Part shown: piece after piece, positions 1 through 10,499 of the stretch
Layout: each line of letters opens with the position of its first letter
Numbering within the stretch: position 1 is the first letter of the stretch
Source: Eopsaltria australis
Lineage: Eukaryota; Chordata; Aves; Passeriformes; Petroicidae
Reading direction: 5' to 3'
NCBI GenBank assembly: GCA_034509425.1
Contig: JAVTVJ010000984.1
Location: 1 to 64,000 of the forward strand
Length of the DNA: 64,000 nt
Made by a program: the position numbers and the translations under genes
The notes under the pieces: generated by a model
Told to the model about the DNA's origin: nothing
What the model saw: only the letters and a program-made list of their open reading frames with translations
The model's database searches: none

Positions 1-1440
1 CAGTTACATGGATGGTTCATGACAGTGATTCTTTAATGGAGTATACACTACAAATATACTCTGTACTGTCCTGTCGTGGATTTTTGAAACATCACCACTG
101 TCCTGAGCGGTGCATGAACACGTTCCTGTGTGTGTAGTTAAACTGTAGTGTGCCAGATGTCACTCTGTCACACTGGCTACCCCAGAAGCAGTGGCTGCCC
201 TCACCACCTTTACCCTCCCTGCAGAAGAATTAGCTGCCCCTCTATCACAGCATTTCTTCACTCTCTGCTGCCCCATCACCAGAATTCAGTTTTGTGAGCA
301 GTCAGATGTGCCTTTATCATTTATGGCGCAGAACACAGGCACAGAATATATACCTGGGACTTCATTCCCTGGGAAATGATAGATAACTCAGAACCCAATG
401 GGCTTGCTAATGGCATGGTCAGCTGCAAGTATTTTCAGCTGCACGTATTTTCAACTTTTCCTCTGCTCTCAACACAGTCTATCTTACCCAGTTTAGGGTC
501 TTGATTTGCATAGAAGAGTCTCAATCTGAGCTTAATATACCCGTGAGACTAGAAGTCAGAGATGAAGATCATGACTGATAATGTGGCTTTTTTGGCACAA
601 GACACATAAAGATAATTACGGAGGAATGGAAAAGAGTACAAAAAGCAGGAAGGATCACTATGCTTGCATAAAATGAACACCTTTTCAGGCAAAATTCACT
701 TTCATATGTGTTTTGACTTTTTTGTACACAAGGATAGCAGCATTGCTGTTCAAAATACTCTCTTCCTCTGTGTTTCTGCTTCATTGTTGGCAATTTGCAG
801 CTAAAAACCTGACTATCATGTTATGCTTAACTAAGTGTCTTACCAGTGTCTTTAATAAAAGTTTCTTGGGCACTTGTTCTAGTCAATCATCTGAGTGCTT
901 GATGCACAGCTGCTGGACTTCTATTGTTTGTTAAGTCTTGCTGGACATCAGGTCAGCCCACCCAATCAGCATTTTGCCAGACCTTCATACTGCTTCACCA
1001 TACATAAGGCAGGAAAGTGCTTTTGGTTGTCATACTGCCAACAACTTCTCCAACTTCTATGTAGTATCTTGACACATACCCAGACAACTTTATACACCTT
1101 TAACTCATCAAGAGATCTGGTTCTTTGACAGCTCACTCAGTAATCCTTCCACAGTTCTGCATATGAGAAACTGCCTTGTTAAGAAAACTCCACCAGTGAT
1201 GAGGAACCATTGCCAAAACAAATGAATTCATAAGTGCGTGGATGTTCAGTCCCACTTACGGGTATGGAAGTGTAACACGTGATCTTTCAGTGACTGGGCA
1301 ACTGTTTTTTTGGGCTGATGTTCCAAAACAAATTGTAAAGGCAGCAGAAGTTAACCAAGAGCAGACAATCTTAACCAGAGTAGGCACCATGTCTGACCAG
1401 CACACTAGTATTAACATACAAGAGAGCCAAAGAGGCTGCT
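1..1440. other. No gene recognised
   Basis: AT-rich sequence with only short open frames and no family I recognise. An AATAAA lies near 862 on the plus strand inside sequence that could be an old LTR or untranslated region, but no partner or boundary supports that. Treat as intergenic or decayed repeat. Confidence 0.4.
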
Positions 1441-1479
1441 GAGGAAGTCTTAAATACTCAGTGCAGTCTGGAGAGATTC

Positions 1480-2385
1480 CCCAGGACAAGAACTGCAGGG
1501 GTGTCCCGGTGCCGGATAAGGGGGTTCGGGGGGTCCCGGTGCCCGGGAATGAGAGTTCAGGGGGGTTCAGGTGCCGGATAAGGGGGTTCGAGGGGTTCCC
1601 CGGGAATGGGGCCGGGGCAGTCGCCGGGCTGATGCCGGTGCCGCAGCTTGGGAGACACGAAAGTGACCGAGGGAGTGCGGGAGGGAGGGACGGGGACTAA
1701 AGGGGAATCCCAGGGAATTCGTCTGGATCCCACTGGATCCGCGCTGCCGTGACCCCCCTGGGACACCGTGACAACAACTTGGGACTCCCTGCGACCCTCC
1801 CGGGCCCCCTAGAGACCCCTCTCAGAAAATGCCGGGAATGGGGAACTGGGGAGGCTCGGAAAAATGGGAGATCTGGGGGGTCCAAACTCCAGGAAAAGGG
1901 CGGGTCTGGGGTTTAGGAAAGGCGGGATGGCCGGGAATGGGGGTGCAGGGGGGTCCCAGAGCACTGACAGGGGTGCGGGGGGATCCCAGTCCCGGATAAG
2001 GGGGTGCAGGGGGGTCCCGGTGCTGGAGAAGGGAGTACAGGGGAGTCCCCGATGCCCAAAAATGGGGGTTTACGGAGGTTCCCTTACTGGAGAATGCGGG
2101 CTCAGGGAAGTCTCCTTCCCGGATTTTGCAGTTCAAGGGGGTCAAATTACCTGAAAATAGCTGCTCAAGGGTGTCTCTGTGCCTAGGAATGGGAGTTCAG
2201 GGGAGTCCCGGTGCCAGAGAAGGGAGATCAGGGGGGTCCGAGTGTTGGAGGCGTGCAGGGAGGGGGGAGGGTCACAGGGCCAAAAATGGGGGTTTGGGGA
2301 ACTCCCGTGCCGGGAAATGGAAGTTCAGGGGGGTCCCGGTGCCCGGGAATTGCGGTTCTGGGAGTCCCGGTTTCGGGGGGTCCCA
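1480..2385. repeat. G-rich minisatellite (class I-type intron)
   Basis: Degenerate tandem repeat of roughly 30-40 bases. Its core reads like gggaatg, a short spacer, ttcagggggg, then tcccggtgcc. The repeats begin immediately downstream, on the minus strand, of the class I-like exon 1 at 2391-2456, so they probably represent its intron 1. No exon 2 was found in them. Confidence 0.7.
1610..1765 (-). repeat. Second copy of class I-like upstream sequence
   Basis: Similar to 2480-2610: both contain cagcttgggagac, a gaaagtg or caaagtg, then a ccgagggag tract, a G-rich run and a ggatcc-rich stretch. In the 2.5 kb copy this lies just upstream of the class I-like ATG. Here the signal-peptide coding part is gone. 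It is probably a relic of a second class I promoter or 5' region. Confidence 0.5.
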
Positions 2386-2390
2386 CTCAC

Positions 2391-2456
2391 CTTTCGCCGC
2401 CCCCCCGGGTCCCCCAGGAGCCCCAAGAGCAGCCCCAGCCCCAGCGCTGGAGCCAT
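2391..2456 (-). pseudogene. MHC class I-like signal-peptide exon 1, orphan
   Basis: The minus strand reads ATG followed by a hydrophobic leader, MAPALGLGLLLGLLGDPGG, ending at a consensus donor (AAG then GTGAGT). The leader resembles passerine MHC class I leaders, which target the heavy chain to the ER. The exon is 66 bases long; class I first exons normally end one base into a codon, so this one appears shifted within its run of seven G. No alpha1, alpha2 or alpha3 exon follows on the minus strand. I call it an orphan fragment. A chance leader-like frame is possible but the donor and duplicated upstream region argue against it. Confidence 0.55.
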
Positions 2457-2459
2457 CGC

Positions 2460-2610
2460 AGCCGTCACCGATCGCAGCTGTGCCGCAGCTTGGGAGACGC
2501 CAAAGTGCCCGAGGGAGCGCGGGGGGGAGGGGAAAAGGGGGAATTGCAGGGAATTCACCTGGATCCCCTCCTGGGAACCCTCTGGATCCCTTTGGGACCC
2601 CTCCGGGACC
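2460..2610 (-). promoter_or_regulatory. Likely class I-like 5' flank
   Basis: Sequence immediately upstream of the class I-like ATG on the minus strand, duplicated at 1610-1765. No unambiguous X or Y box is visible in it. Role inferred from position only. Confidence 0.3.
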
Positions 2611-3240
2611 CTCCAGGGCCGGGCTGTGCTGAACTCCCGGGCCCTGCGCTCAAACTCTGCCTGGAACCCGCTGGGTTCAGCCCAAAGCCAGGGGTAGCAC
2701 CGGGAGCAGCGGATCCAATTTTTCCACAGGCTGCGAGTCCCCACCCCCGGCAGAGTAGGACTGGGTGCTGTGACCCCGATCCCTGATTCCCAATATCCTT
2801 CTCTCTCTTTCTTCTCTTTCCTCCCTTTGCTTTGGGTGATCATAAATCCCAGAGCGGCTGCAGAGCCCCGTGCCCAGTTCGGGTTTGCCAGGAAAGGGAG
2901 GCCTGGGGCTGAGGTGCCCTGGGATGGATGGGAATGGGGGTCTGTGGGTCCCGGGGGTCATGGAAACAGGGGATCCAGGGGCTGGGAGAGGAGGATACCC
3001 AGGAAAGGTAGTGCAGAGGGGTATTGGTGAAGGATAAGGGGGAACAGGGGGATCCCAGTACCCAGAAATGGGAATTCAACTGAGTTCCAGCAGGGCTCTC
3101 CAAAGCCCCCTCCCAGGCAAGAGCAGGAGCTGGGGCAGGAGCTCTGCAAGAGAGAAAAGGGGGTGACCCCAGGATGGGGGTCCCCATGGGGAGCACACAC
3201 ACTCTGGGGGGGACACAACCCCTGGGGACCCCCCCTTCAC

Positions 3241-3340
3241 CTTCTCCTGCAGGGGGAGGCTGAGCCCCAGCCCAGGCAGACAAAGTCCAACACAAAGCCC
3301 CCGACCCCTGTCAGCATCTGGGGGGGCGTCCAGCGGCAGC
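3241..3340 (-). pseudogene. MHC class II beta transmembrane exon relic
   Basis: Minus-strand sequence aligns by eye to the transmembrane exon of the class II beta gene at 42131-42237, sharing the stretch that encodes MLTG(V/I)GGFVL and the following leucine-rich helix. Small indels split it over two frames, and the donor reads GTGAAG. A tail-exon-like AGCTCC follows an acceptor (ctcttgcag) near 3150, but its stop codon is changed (TGC instead of TGA). The rest of the gene is not recognisable upstream; minisatellite sequence begins instead. Clearly non-functional. Confidence 0.65.
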
Positions 3341-3399
3341 TCCGGAGGGTGGGGGGAGCAGGATCCAGGAAAGAGCAGCAGCTGCTGGGAAGAGACTGG

Positions 3400-4268
3400 G
3401 ACAGAGTGGGACAGGCTGGGATGGACTGGGCTGGACTGGGACACTGGGATACACCTGGACTGGGACCAGAACCCACTGGGACCTGAACTGAGGACACTGA
3501 GATCATACTGGCAGTCATGGAGACCACACTGAGGGCCACTGGGAGGCACTGGATGCATGCTGAAGGCAACTGGGATGTACTGGGAGAGACTGGCAGTGAT
3601 TGGCATCTTATTGGAAGGCAGCGAAACTGGAGTTGGAGTGAATGGGATCAACTGGGACAATGTGGGGGCACCTGGGATCATACTGGGACTGACAGGGTCA
3701 TACCTGGAGTGACTGGAATAATACTGGGAGTTATCTAGCAGTGACTGGGATCATACTGGCAGTGACAGAGACCAAACTGGATTCATACTGGGAGTGTCTG
3801 GAAGTTACTGGGATTATATTGAGGGTGACTGGACTCATACTGGGATCCTATTGGGAGCAACTGGGATCTCAGTGTGGGCAAATGTCATCATGGAGGGACT
3901 GAATGGGAGGGACTGGGTTCATACTGGAATAGATTGGGACCATACTGGACTCCTACTGAGAGTGACTCAGAGTGAAAGGAATCATACTGGATGTGACTGG
4001 GAGCAACTGGGACCATGTTGGGGGTAACCGACATCCTACTGCAAGTGACTGGGAGTGCCTGGGAACACAGTGGAAGTGACTGGGACCATACTGGAATCAT
4101 ACTGGCAGTGACTGTAAGTGACCAGGATCACACTGGGAGTGATTGGAACCATACAGGGAGTGACTGGGAGCCACTGGAACCATGCTGGGAGCCAACTGGG
4201 GACACACCGGAAGCAACTGGAAGATACTGGGACCATGCAGGTGCGACTGGGAGCACAAGTACAGAAAC
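3400..4268. repeat. ACTGGGA minisatellite, first block
   Basis: Hundreds of bases of imperfect units built from actggga with variants such as gtgactgggatcatactgg. The same motif occurs in a short form in intron 2 of the class II beta gene (43130-43430). This block therefore looks like an expanded class II intron upstream of the transmembrane exon relic at 3241-3340. Confidence 0.8.
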
Positions 4269-4269
4269 T

Positions 4270-5131
4270 GGTGTTATGATCTAATTATTAAAGTTCTTTA
4301 GAGATACCTCTGCCCGAATTAAGGTACAAGCGAGACCATATGCCAATCAATAGTATGGGGTTTATTTGATAGTAAATATGAGAGAGAGAGAGAGAGAAGG
4401 GAGAAAAGGGAGAGTAGAGAGGAAAATGGGGGGGACAGAGAGGGACAGGGACAAAGAAGTATCACCACTCCGTGGGTCCCGCTGGTGTCCTGATGTCCTC
4501 TTCGGGTAGTCTCGGTGGTGGAAGTCCCCCCCGAAAAGCACGGAGTGCCATGGGTTAATATACACTCAGGCCAGGTGGAAATGTCCAGGCTTGTCCCCCT
4601 GGGGGAGGGGGCAGCCTCTAGCAGCAGACTCTGCTTGCATCACATGCAGTCCTGTGGTGCAAGGCGTCTGGGGAGCACTTTGGGGGGTCTGTGATGGATT
4701 GTGACTCCCCCTCAGCTGCTTTTCACGTGAGAGTCCCGTGGATGTGGCTTGTGGGGTTGGGGGGGCTTTACAGCTGGGCCAATTTGTGTCCTGGAGGATG
4801 CGTGTGTATTGTCTCTGATCAGAGGTTATGCCATCCTCCTCTCCCCTTCAGCTGGGGGAGGGCTGTGTAAACGTGGCTTCTGTGAGCTGTGCTTTGCCCC
4901 CCACCCCAAACTCAGCCAGAAATGATTCTCAGTACAGCTGGCGGCTTCAGCTTTTGTGGATGCATTCCTTTCCCTCAGGCTGAGGATTGAACAATAAATA
5001 GGCTTTTCCCTTTATCTAATCTCAGTAGTTTAGCTCAGTCCAAAGTCCCAGTCAGGTATCTTCAGGGAAGCTTCTCTGATCAAAACTTTATATCAATGTT
5101 TGAGGCATGAACTATTTTCAGTCTCTGACAA
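4270..5131 (-). mobile_element. Probable solo LTR
   Basis: About 860 bases of unrelated sequence interrupt the ACTGGGA minisatellite. Read on the minus strand it has a TATA-like element near 4560 and AATAAA near 4350, in the order expected for an LTR. The left edge begins gtgttatgatc and the right edge ends ctctgac, with a possible 5-base duplication (aactg) on both sides. A related sequence lies at about 40.7-41.5 kb. Boundaries are approximate. Confidence 0.5.
4379..4398. repeat. (AG)n microsatellite
   Basis: Uninterrupted GA dinucleotides inside the probable solo LTR. Confidence 0.9.
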
Positions 5132-5790
5132 CTGATTATACTGGGAGGAACTGGAACCCCACTGAAGGCTACTGGGAGCAGAACTGGGGCAACTGGGATC
5201 ATGCTGGAAGCAACTGGAAGTAACTGGGAATTACTGGGATTGTGCTGGAGGCAACTGGAACCTTACTGGGGCAAGTGGATGTGACTGGGAATGACTACAA
5301 GCATGCTGAGGGAAACTGGGATATACTGGGAGAGTCTGCAATCATTCTGGGACCAACTGGGACCACCCCCGGGCTAACTGGGAGTGGCTGGGACCAACTG
5401 GGATCATGCTGGAATCTACTGGGAGCAACTGGGATTACGGCATTGAGGGCAACAGGGATGTACTGCAAGAGACTGGGAACATCCCGGGAGTGATTGGGAG
5501 CTTGTTGCAGGTGACTGGGATATACTGGGAGAGACAGGAATTGACAGGGATCATACAGGAAGGTACTGGAATAATTCTGTCAGTATCTGAGAATGCCTGG
5601 GGTCCTACTGGAATCATACTGGGAGTCAGTGGAACCATCCTGGGTAACTGGGAGCAACTGGGACCATGTGGGGAGCAAATGGCATCCTACAGAGAGGGAC
5701 TGGGAGTGACTGGCTTCAAACTGGAAGTGACTTGGACCATAGAGGGAGAGTCTGAGCCCATAATGGGATCACACTGGGTGTGACTGGGAG
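5132..5790. repeat. ACTGGGA minisatellite, second block
   Basis: Continuation of the same repeat after the LTR-like insertion. It ends where the 3' region of zinc-finger gene a begins. Confidence 0.8.
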
Positions 5791-5861
5791 TGACTGGGCC
5801 CTACTGAGATCCCAGGCACCATCAGGGGCAACACAGACCCAGCCTGGGCACAGGCAGGGAA

Positions 5862-5867
5862 TTTATT
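5862..5867 (-). terminator. Poly(A) signal of zinc-finger gene a
   Basis: AATAAA on the minus strand about 210 bases past the original stop. The same hexamer in the same context ends zinc-finger pseudogene c2 at 45111-45116. Confidence 0.6.
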
Positions 5868-6078
5868 CCCAACCAAATCACAGCAGCACAAGGACAAGGG
5901 AAAGAAATCTCTCCAACACCTTCCCCACACACAGCAGGGATCACCCAGAATGGGGATCACCAGGACTCTGCCCAAGATGGGTCACTGGGAATCATCCAAT
6001 GCGGATCCTCCCATGCAGGATGGAGCTGGAGCAGCGCACGAAGCTCTTCCCACACTCAGAGCACTCACAGGGCTTCCC

Positions 6079-6903
6079 TTAGTGGTGCATCCGTTGGTGT
6101 CGGGTCAAGTGAGAGCTCTGGGAGAATCTCTTCCCACACTGGGGACACTCTTAGGGCCTCTCCCCGCTGTGGATGCGCCAGTGCTGGACAAGATGGGCAT
6201 TTTGCTTGAAGCCCTTCCCGCAGTCGCGGCAGTGGAAGGGCCTCTCCTCTCTGTGAATCCGCTGATGCATGAGGAGAGTGGAGCTCCTCTGAAACCTCTT
6301 CCCACACTCGGGACACTCGTAGGGCCTCTCCCCAGTGTGAATGAGTTGATGTTTTCTCAGGTCAGAGCTCCAGCCAAAGCTCTTCCCGCATTCCCCACAC
6401 TCATGGGGCCGTTCCCCAGTGTGGATCTTCTGGTGCCGGATCAGGTTGGAGTTCAGGCTGAAGCTCTTCCCACATTCCAAGCACTCATAGGGCTTTTCCC
6501 CAGTGTGGATTCTCAGGTGCCTGATCAGGTCAGAGCTGCTTCTGATGCTTTTCCCCCATTCCCCACACTCATAGGGCCGTTCTCCAGTGTGGATCATCTT
6601 GTGCTTATTTAGGCTGGAGCTGCAGCTTAAGCTCTTCCCACATTCCCCACACTCATGGGGCTTTTCCCCTGTGTGCATCCCCTGGTGTTCCCACAGTTTG
6701 GACCTCCACCTGAAGCTCTGCCCACATTCCAGGCACTTGTGGGGCTTCTCCCCACCATGAGGCTTCTCCCCCAGCTCTGAGCTCTGCCTGCATCTCCGAC
6801 CGCCTTCCTGGCACAGGGAGGGTCCTTCCTCCTCGCAGCTCCCTGGGCTGGGTTTGCAGCCCCTCCTTGTGCAGGATCTCCATGGCTTTTCCTCCTCCTT
6901 CAT
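6079..6903 (-). pseudogene. C2H2 zinc-finger gene a, premature stop in last finger
   Basis: DNA-binding-type protein of the avian tandem C2H2 family. The chosen start is the ATG at 6903, in an exon whose acceptor (ccaaccag) lies near 6934; upstream frames lack another ATG. A charged, cysteine-poor stretch of about 55 residues with no KRAB or SCAN domain precedes eight fingers joined by TGE(K/R)P linkers. The frame stops at 6151-6153, where the tyrosine codon opening finger 8 is TAA. The remaining finger and its original stop (6079-6081) stay in frame behind it. Finger 3 has its second zinc cysteine replaced by Trp. A seven-finger protein of 250 residues could still be made, so this may be a truncated gene rather than a dead one. 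Confidence 0.75.
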
Positions 6904-7520
6904 CCGGCCACGCCTTGGGAATGACAAATTCTGGTTGGGGGGGGCAAAAAGAAAGTGTGAACAACTTGGGTTGGGGGTTCTTCCTGCCCAAGTCCATCTC
7001 AGGAAGTCACTGGAAATCTTGTGTCCCTAAAACCTCCAAAACACCAACATTCAGCCCAGAAGTCCCCCAAATATCAAGAAAGGCATCCAAAACTCACAAA
7101 CCAACAAGAAGCACCCCAAAACTCCCTCCAACATAGGAAGATTCAGCACCCCAAAAAACCTTAAGCAACAACATTTAGCCCAATTAAGCTCAGAAACACC
7201 AAGATTCACCCCCCAGAAAATCATAGATCCCCCTCCCCTGCTGGATGTGTGGGGCAACGCTCCTGCGGTTGGGGGGAGACTGCAGATACAAACAGTGCTG
7301 GAATTTTGTGATGGCTCCTCTTCCTGTACTTTGTCCTCCTCCTCCTGTGTCCCTACTCTGCCTCACACTTCTCTTGCTCCTGCTATTCCTTCTTCTCCTG
7401 CATAATCCCACCTTCTCTTCCCCCAAGAATCGTTCGACGATTTTGAACTTTAACCCTACTCCTCCATCCCTTCCTCTCTTTCCCCCAGGCCCAGCATTGA
7501 TCCCTGCCTCCCTCTTCCCC
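6904..7520 (-). other. Upstream region of zinc-finger gene a
   Basis: Matches, by eye, the segments upstream of zinc-finger e (56233-56860) and inverted 29920-30530. It includes the acceptor near 6934 and a stretch (cacatccagcaggggaggg on the minus strand) where other family members have an exon end with donor GTGAGC. Here the GT is GG. No coding exon recognised. Confidence 0.5.
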
Positions 7521-8090
7521 TAGAGCTGTTGCATCTAGGAACCAGTTTACAGGACAGGAAAAGAAGGTCAGGATTTCAGGGGGTTTCTCTGTGCTGGGCA
7601 GCGGCAGGACCGGGCACAGAGGTGCGGGACCGGGAGCACGGGCTGGGGGCCTCTGCAGAGCTGCAGGACCGGGCCGGGGCTCTGGGGCAGCCGGGGCTCA
7701 GCGCCGGGCACTGCCTGACCCCAGCACCCCCCGGGCACGGCCGGCAGTGGCCCCCGGCCTCCAGGAGGCTGCAGGACACCCCGGCTGCCTGCCCGGCCCC
7801 GTGGAGCTGCCGGCCCTGCCCGCCGGGGGGGCCGCCTTTGGACACTGCGGCAGGACAGGGACCGCCTCTGGGATATGGGGTGTGGAGAGGAGGGGGAGAA
7901 CAAGGAGGAGGAAGGCATAGCTGGGAAAAGTGGATTACTCATGGAAGGCTCAGGATTTTCTTTGAAGGATCCTGTTTGGGTCACTGGAGAAACGAGTGAT
8001 TTTGCAGAAAGCTCAGCAGCTGTCACAGGATGAGCACCCACAGGCACTGAGGGGGGGCTGCAGCAGTGGCAGAAGAAGCCCCTGCAGGAC

Positions 8091-8447
8091 TTGGTCACAA
8101 AGGCACAGCAGCTGAATGCAAGAAGGGAGGAGGAAAAGGCCAAGGTGAAGACAAAGGCCGTGGCAGAGTTTCTACAGCCCCTGAGGGATGAACCGCAGGG
8201 CCCAAGGGGGCCCCAGCACCCAGGGGACGGCCTGGGCCACAAGCACCTGGCAGAGGCATTGCCCTCCTCAGCAGGGGAGAGCCCACCCAAACAGCCCCTG
8301 GCAAGGAATCAGGGTTCCATCTGCACGCCACAAGGACACTGGAAGCAGAGACAGGAGCACCCTCACGAGCAGCAAGTCCACCCCTTGATGGACATGGATT
8401 GTTCGGGATGTCAGAGCTCCCATTCCACCAGGAACCCACCACACTGA
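8091..8447 (+). pseudogene. Retroviral gag C-terminal relic (unit A)
   Basis: The frame has a charged helical part rich in Glu, Lys and Ala, then a proline-rich stretch, then a degenerate nucleocapsid knuckle in which one Cys and the Gly-His pair survive but other zinc ligands are lost. Equivalent frames lie at 28975-29340 (minus) and 58315-58670 (plus). Assignment rests on position before protease and on the knuckle remnant. Confidence 0.55.
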
Positions 8448-8477
8448 GAACATTCAGGGTGGCTCTGGATCAAGAGG

Positions 8478-8700
8478 AGGCCCTTTCTGATAGACACAGG
8501 GGCCTCTGGATCCACTTGCAATCTTAGACCTAAGGGGGGAAATTGTCAAGAAGTTCTTTGATTATCCAGTGGGTGAGAAAAATGAGCAGGTGTGTTTTAT
8601 TCATCCACTATTAGTGGATGTGGGGAATGGGCCTTAAATGCATGAAATTCTGTTTGCCCCTAACTGTGGATTCTGTCTTGGAATGAATGTGATGGCTAAA
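8478..8700 (+). pseudogene. Retroviral aspartic protease relic (unit A)
   Basis: The active-site motif DTGAS is readable near 8493. The flap and C-terminal part follow in a frame with stop codons. The intact-looking C-terminal half of the same domain is best seen in unit C (58766-59030). Confidence 0.6.
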
Positions 8701-8838
8701 TTATGAATGGAAATTAAAATTATAAAAGGAGATACAGAGCTTGATCCTATTGTAACTTTGCGTCAGATATCTGCCAAGGCCTCTACTGAAAGGAACCTAC
8801 AAGTGTGGGCAGCTCCAGGGAAATAGGGAAAATTAGAG

Positions 8839-9051
8839 ATGGAGCCTCTCCCAATTACTTTCAAGCAACCAGCACAAGTGGTGTCTAAAAGCAATACCCT
8901 GTTCCAAGGCAGGCAAGGAAGGGGTCACATAAAGGCAGGGCTTTTGGAGCCTGCCATCTTTCCCTACAACACTCCTGTCCTGCCAGGCAAGAAACTGCAT
9001 GCATGGACACCAGGAGGAAAGCAGAACTGCCAAGGGTTAAAAAGCACATGA
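8839..9051 (+). pseudogene. Reverse transcriptase N-terminal relic (unit A)
   Basis: A 70-codon open piece resembles the start of a gammaretrovirus-like reverse transcriptase, including the SPYNTPVLP-type motif (here FPYNTPVLP). The catalytic palm with its YxDD motif is absent. Confidence 0.6.
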
Positions 9052-9094
9052 ACTGAGCCTCCTGCCCTGCCTCTCCCAGACAGGGAAAAGGAAT

Positions 9095-9300
9095 TTGAAT
9101 TGCATGTGGATGTTAAACAGGGCCATGCCAAAGGAATTCTTGTGCTAAAATATTTAACCCAGTGGCCAGAGAGTGGCCTCATTGTCTGCACAATTGTGCA
9201 GCCACAGCTTCAATGGCAACTGAGGCCCAAACCTGAAGGCACAAGGATCTCCTGTTGTTCAAGTCTGGCATCAAGTTCAAGCTTTGAGAACCAAAAGAGC
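9095..9300 (+). pseudogene. RNase H/connection relic (unit A)
   Basis: A short frame beginning with ELHVDVKQGHAKGIL matches the connection/RNase H start of retroviral pol, where the first catalytic aspartate lies. It breaks soon after. Confidence 0.5.
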
Positions 9301-9609
9301 CTCTACATGGATGAGCAGTGCTGGGTTATTACAGTATGAAATTTCTTCAATGGAACAGGAGGATTTAGAATTGAGGACAGGGGAAGGGTTGAACCCGGCC
9401 TCCTGTGTGAAGGGCCCTGGACAGGGGGGCTGGGAAGAAACCCATGACTGCATTCAAGTGACAGAGCTGCAGACCTGGGATGGGAGAGATTGAGGAGACA
9501 TTCCCTGGCCTGAGGGAGAAAATGTGTGAATGGAAGGGTCTGCAAGAGCAGGAAAAGGGAAGAATCAGAAGACACACTGTTGTTAAGGAATGGGAATGAC
9601 ACCAAGCAG

Positions 9610-9850
9610 AAGGAGGAGGTGTTTGGGGGAAATTTAATGGCTGCTGTTGGCAAAAAGAGGACAACTCAAAAGTGGTAAAACAGATAACCAAGGAAAGAAG
9701 AACGTAGCCCATCTACTGGTCCCAATCAGAAAAGGATGGGAATGGGAAACGATTTTGTGGTTCCCAGGCAGAGCATGGCTTAAACGAATGATATTTCTCC
9801 TCTTTTGTGCCACAGCAACTCTGATCTTTTTACCATGCAGGACACCTCGC
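9610..9850 (+). pseudogene. Env transmembrane C-terminal relic (unit A)
   Basis: A frame around 9640-9850 matches the end of a retroviral transmembrane envelope: a cysteine-rich turn, then a Trp-rich pre-membrane segment and a hydrophobic membrane span. The related, longer copy is at 63130-63510. It has stop codons and no surface subunit. Confidence 0.5.
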
Positions 9851-9864
9851 TGAGTGCAGCTCAT

Positions 9865-10430
9865 TCAGCAGCTGAGCAAGGGGATGCAGGTGGCAGCCAG
9901 GCCTCCTGAGCCAGAAATGGCTACAAAAGGACACAGAATGGGGTCACTGAGAATAATCCCAAAACCAAAGAAGACCCAGGAAAAAGAGATTGAGTCAATA
10001 GTAATTAAAATTTCGTAAAGAAAATTACTGAGAAAATCGGAAGAGGAGGGACTGAAAGGAGTAAGATGAAAGTGTCTTTGCAAAGAGATGGTGTGAATCT
10101 TCCTGGAGATAGGAACAGGGACTTGTGAATAATGAAGTGAAAGGAGAAACCACCAATTTCACCAAATGTCAATAAATGACACAGACTGCTGCTCAGCCAA
10201 GGTCCTGCTCAATTCCTGAACTTCGAGAAGAACAAACACTAAAGAGAGCCATGAATATCGGATGTTATACAAAAGGGGGGTGCACATTAAGGGGGACACG
10301 CAGAAGGCGGATCGGGAAGTCTCGACCTTCCAAGTACCTCAGCCAGGGGACAAAGGGAGAGAGAGACGCGGCCGCGAAAACTACGATATAAAAGGAGACT
10401 GCGTTTTAGAGACGCCATGGGAAATGTCCC
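9865..10430. repeat. Interspersed repeat family R, copy 1
   Basis: The diagnostic core (gacacagactgctgctcagcc at 10178-10198) and its flanks recur at about 16860-17120 (inverted), 38130-38370 (inverted, diverged), 55000-55250 and 57235-57460. These copies lie next to zinc-finger or retroviral segments. It may be an LTR fragment; its identity is unknown. Confidence 0.55.
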
Positions 10431-10499
10431 GTGGCCTCTCCCTTTGGTCATGAATCAAGTTCCTTTTACAGGACTCCTCGCTCTCCTTTCGGGACACAA

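Larger units (their letters stand above)
7530..9850 (+). mobile_element. Retroviral relic, unit A (gag-pro-pol-env fragments)
   Basis: Old endogenous retrovirus fragments on the plus strand in the order gag, protease, reverse transcriptase, RNase H, env transmembrane. The same set occurs inverted at 27790-29905 and direct at 57780-61300. All frames are broken by stops and deletions. The env part follows the RNase H remnant closely, so most of pol and the env surface part are missing. No LTR is seen at either end. The GC-rich first 450 bases (7550-8000) are shared by all three copies but I do not recognise their product. Confidence 0.75.

Noticed and set aside
1242..1442. 66-codon frame as a possible viral or host gene
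   Set aside because: No similarity I can name, no splice signals or partner domains; left as unassigned.
7529..7999. GC-rich frame at the start of unit A as a host gene
   Set aside because: Present in all three retroviral units in the same position, but frames are not conserved between copies.
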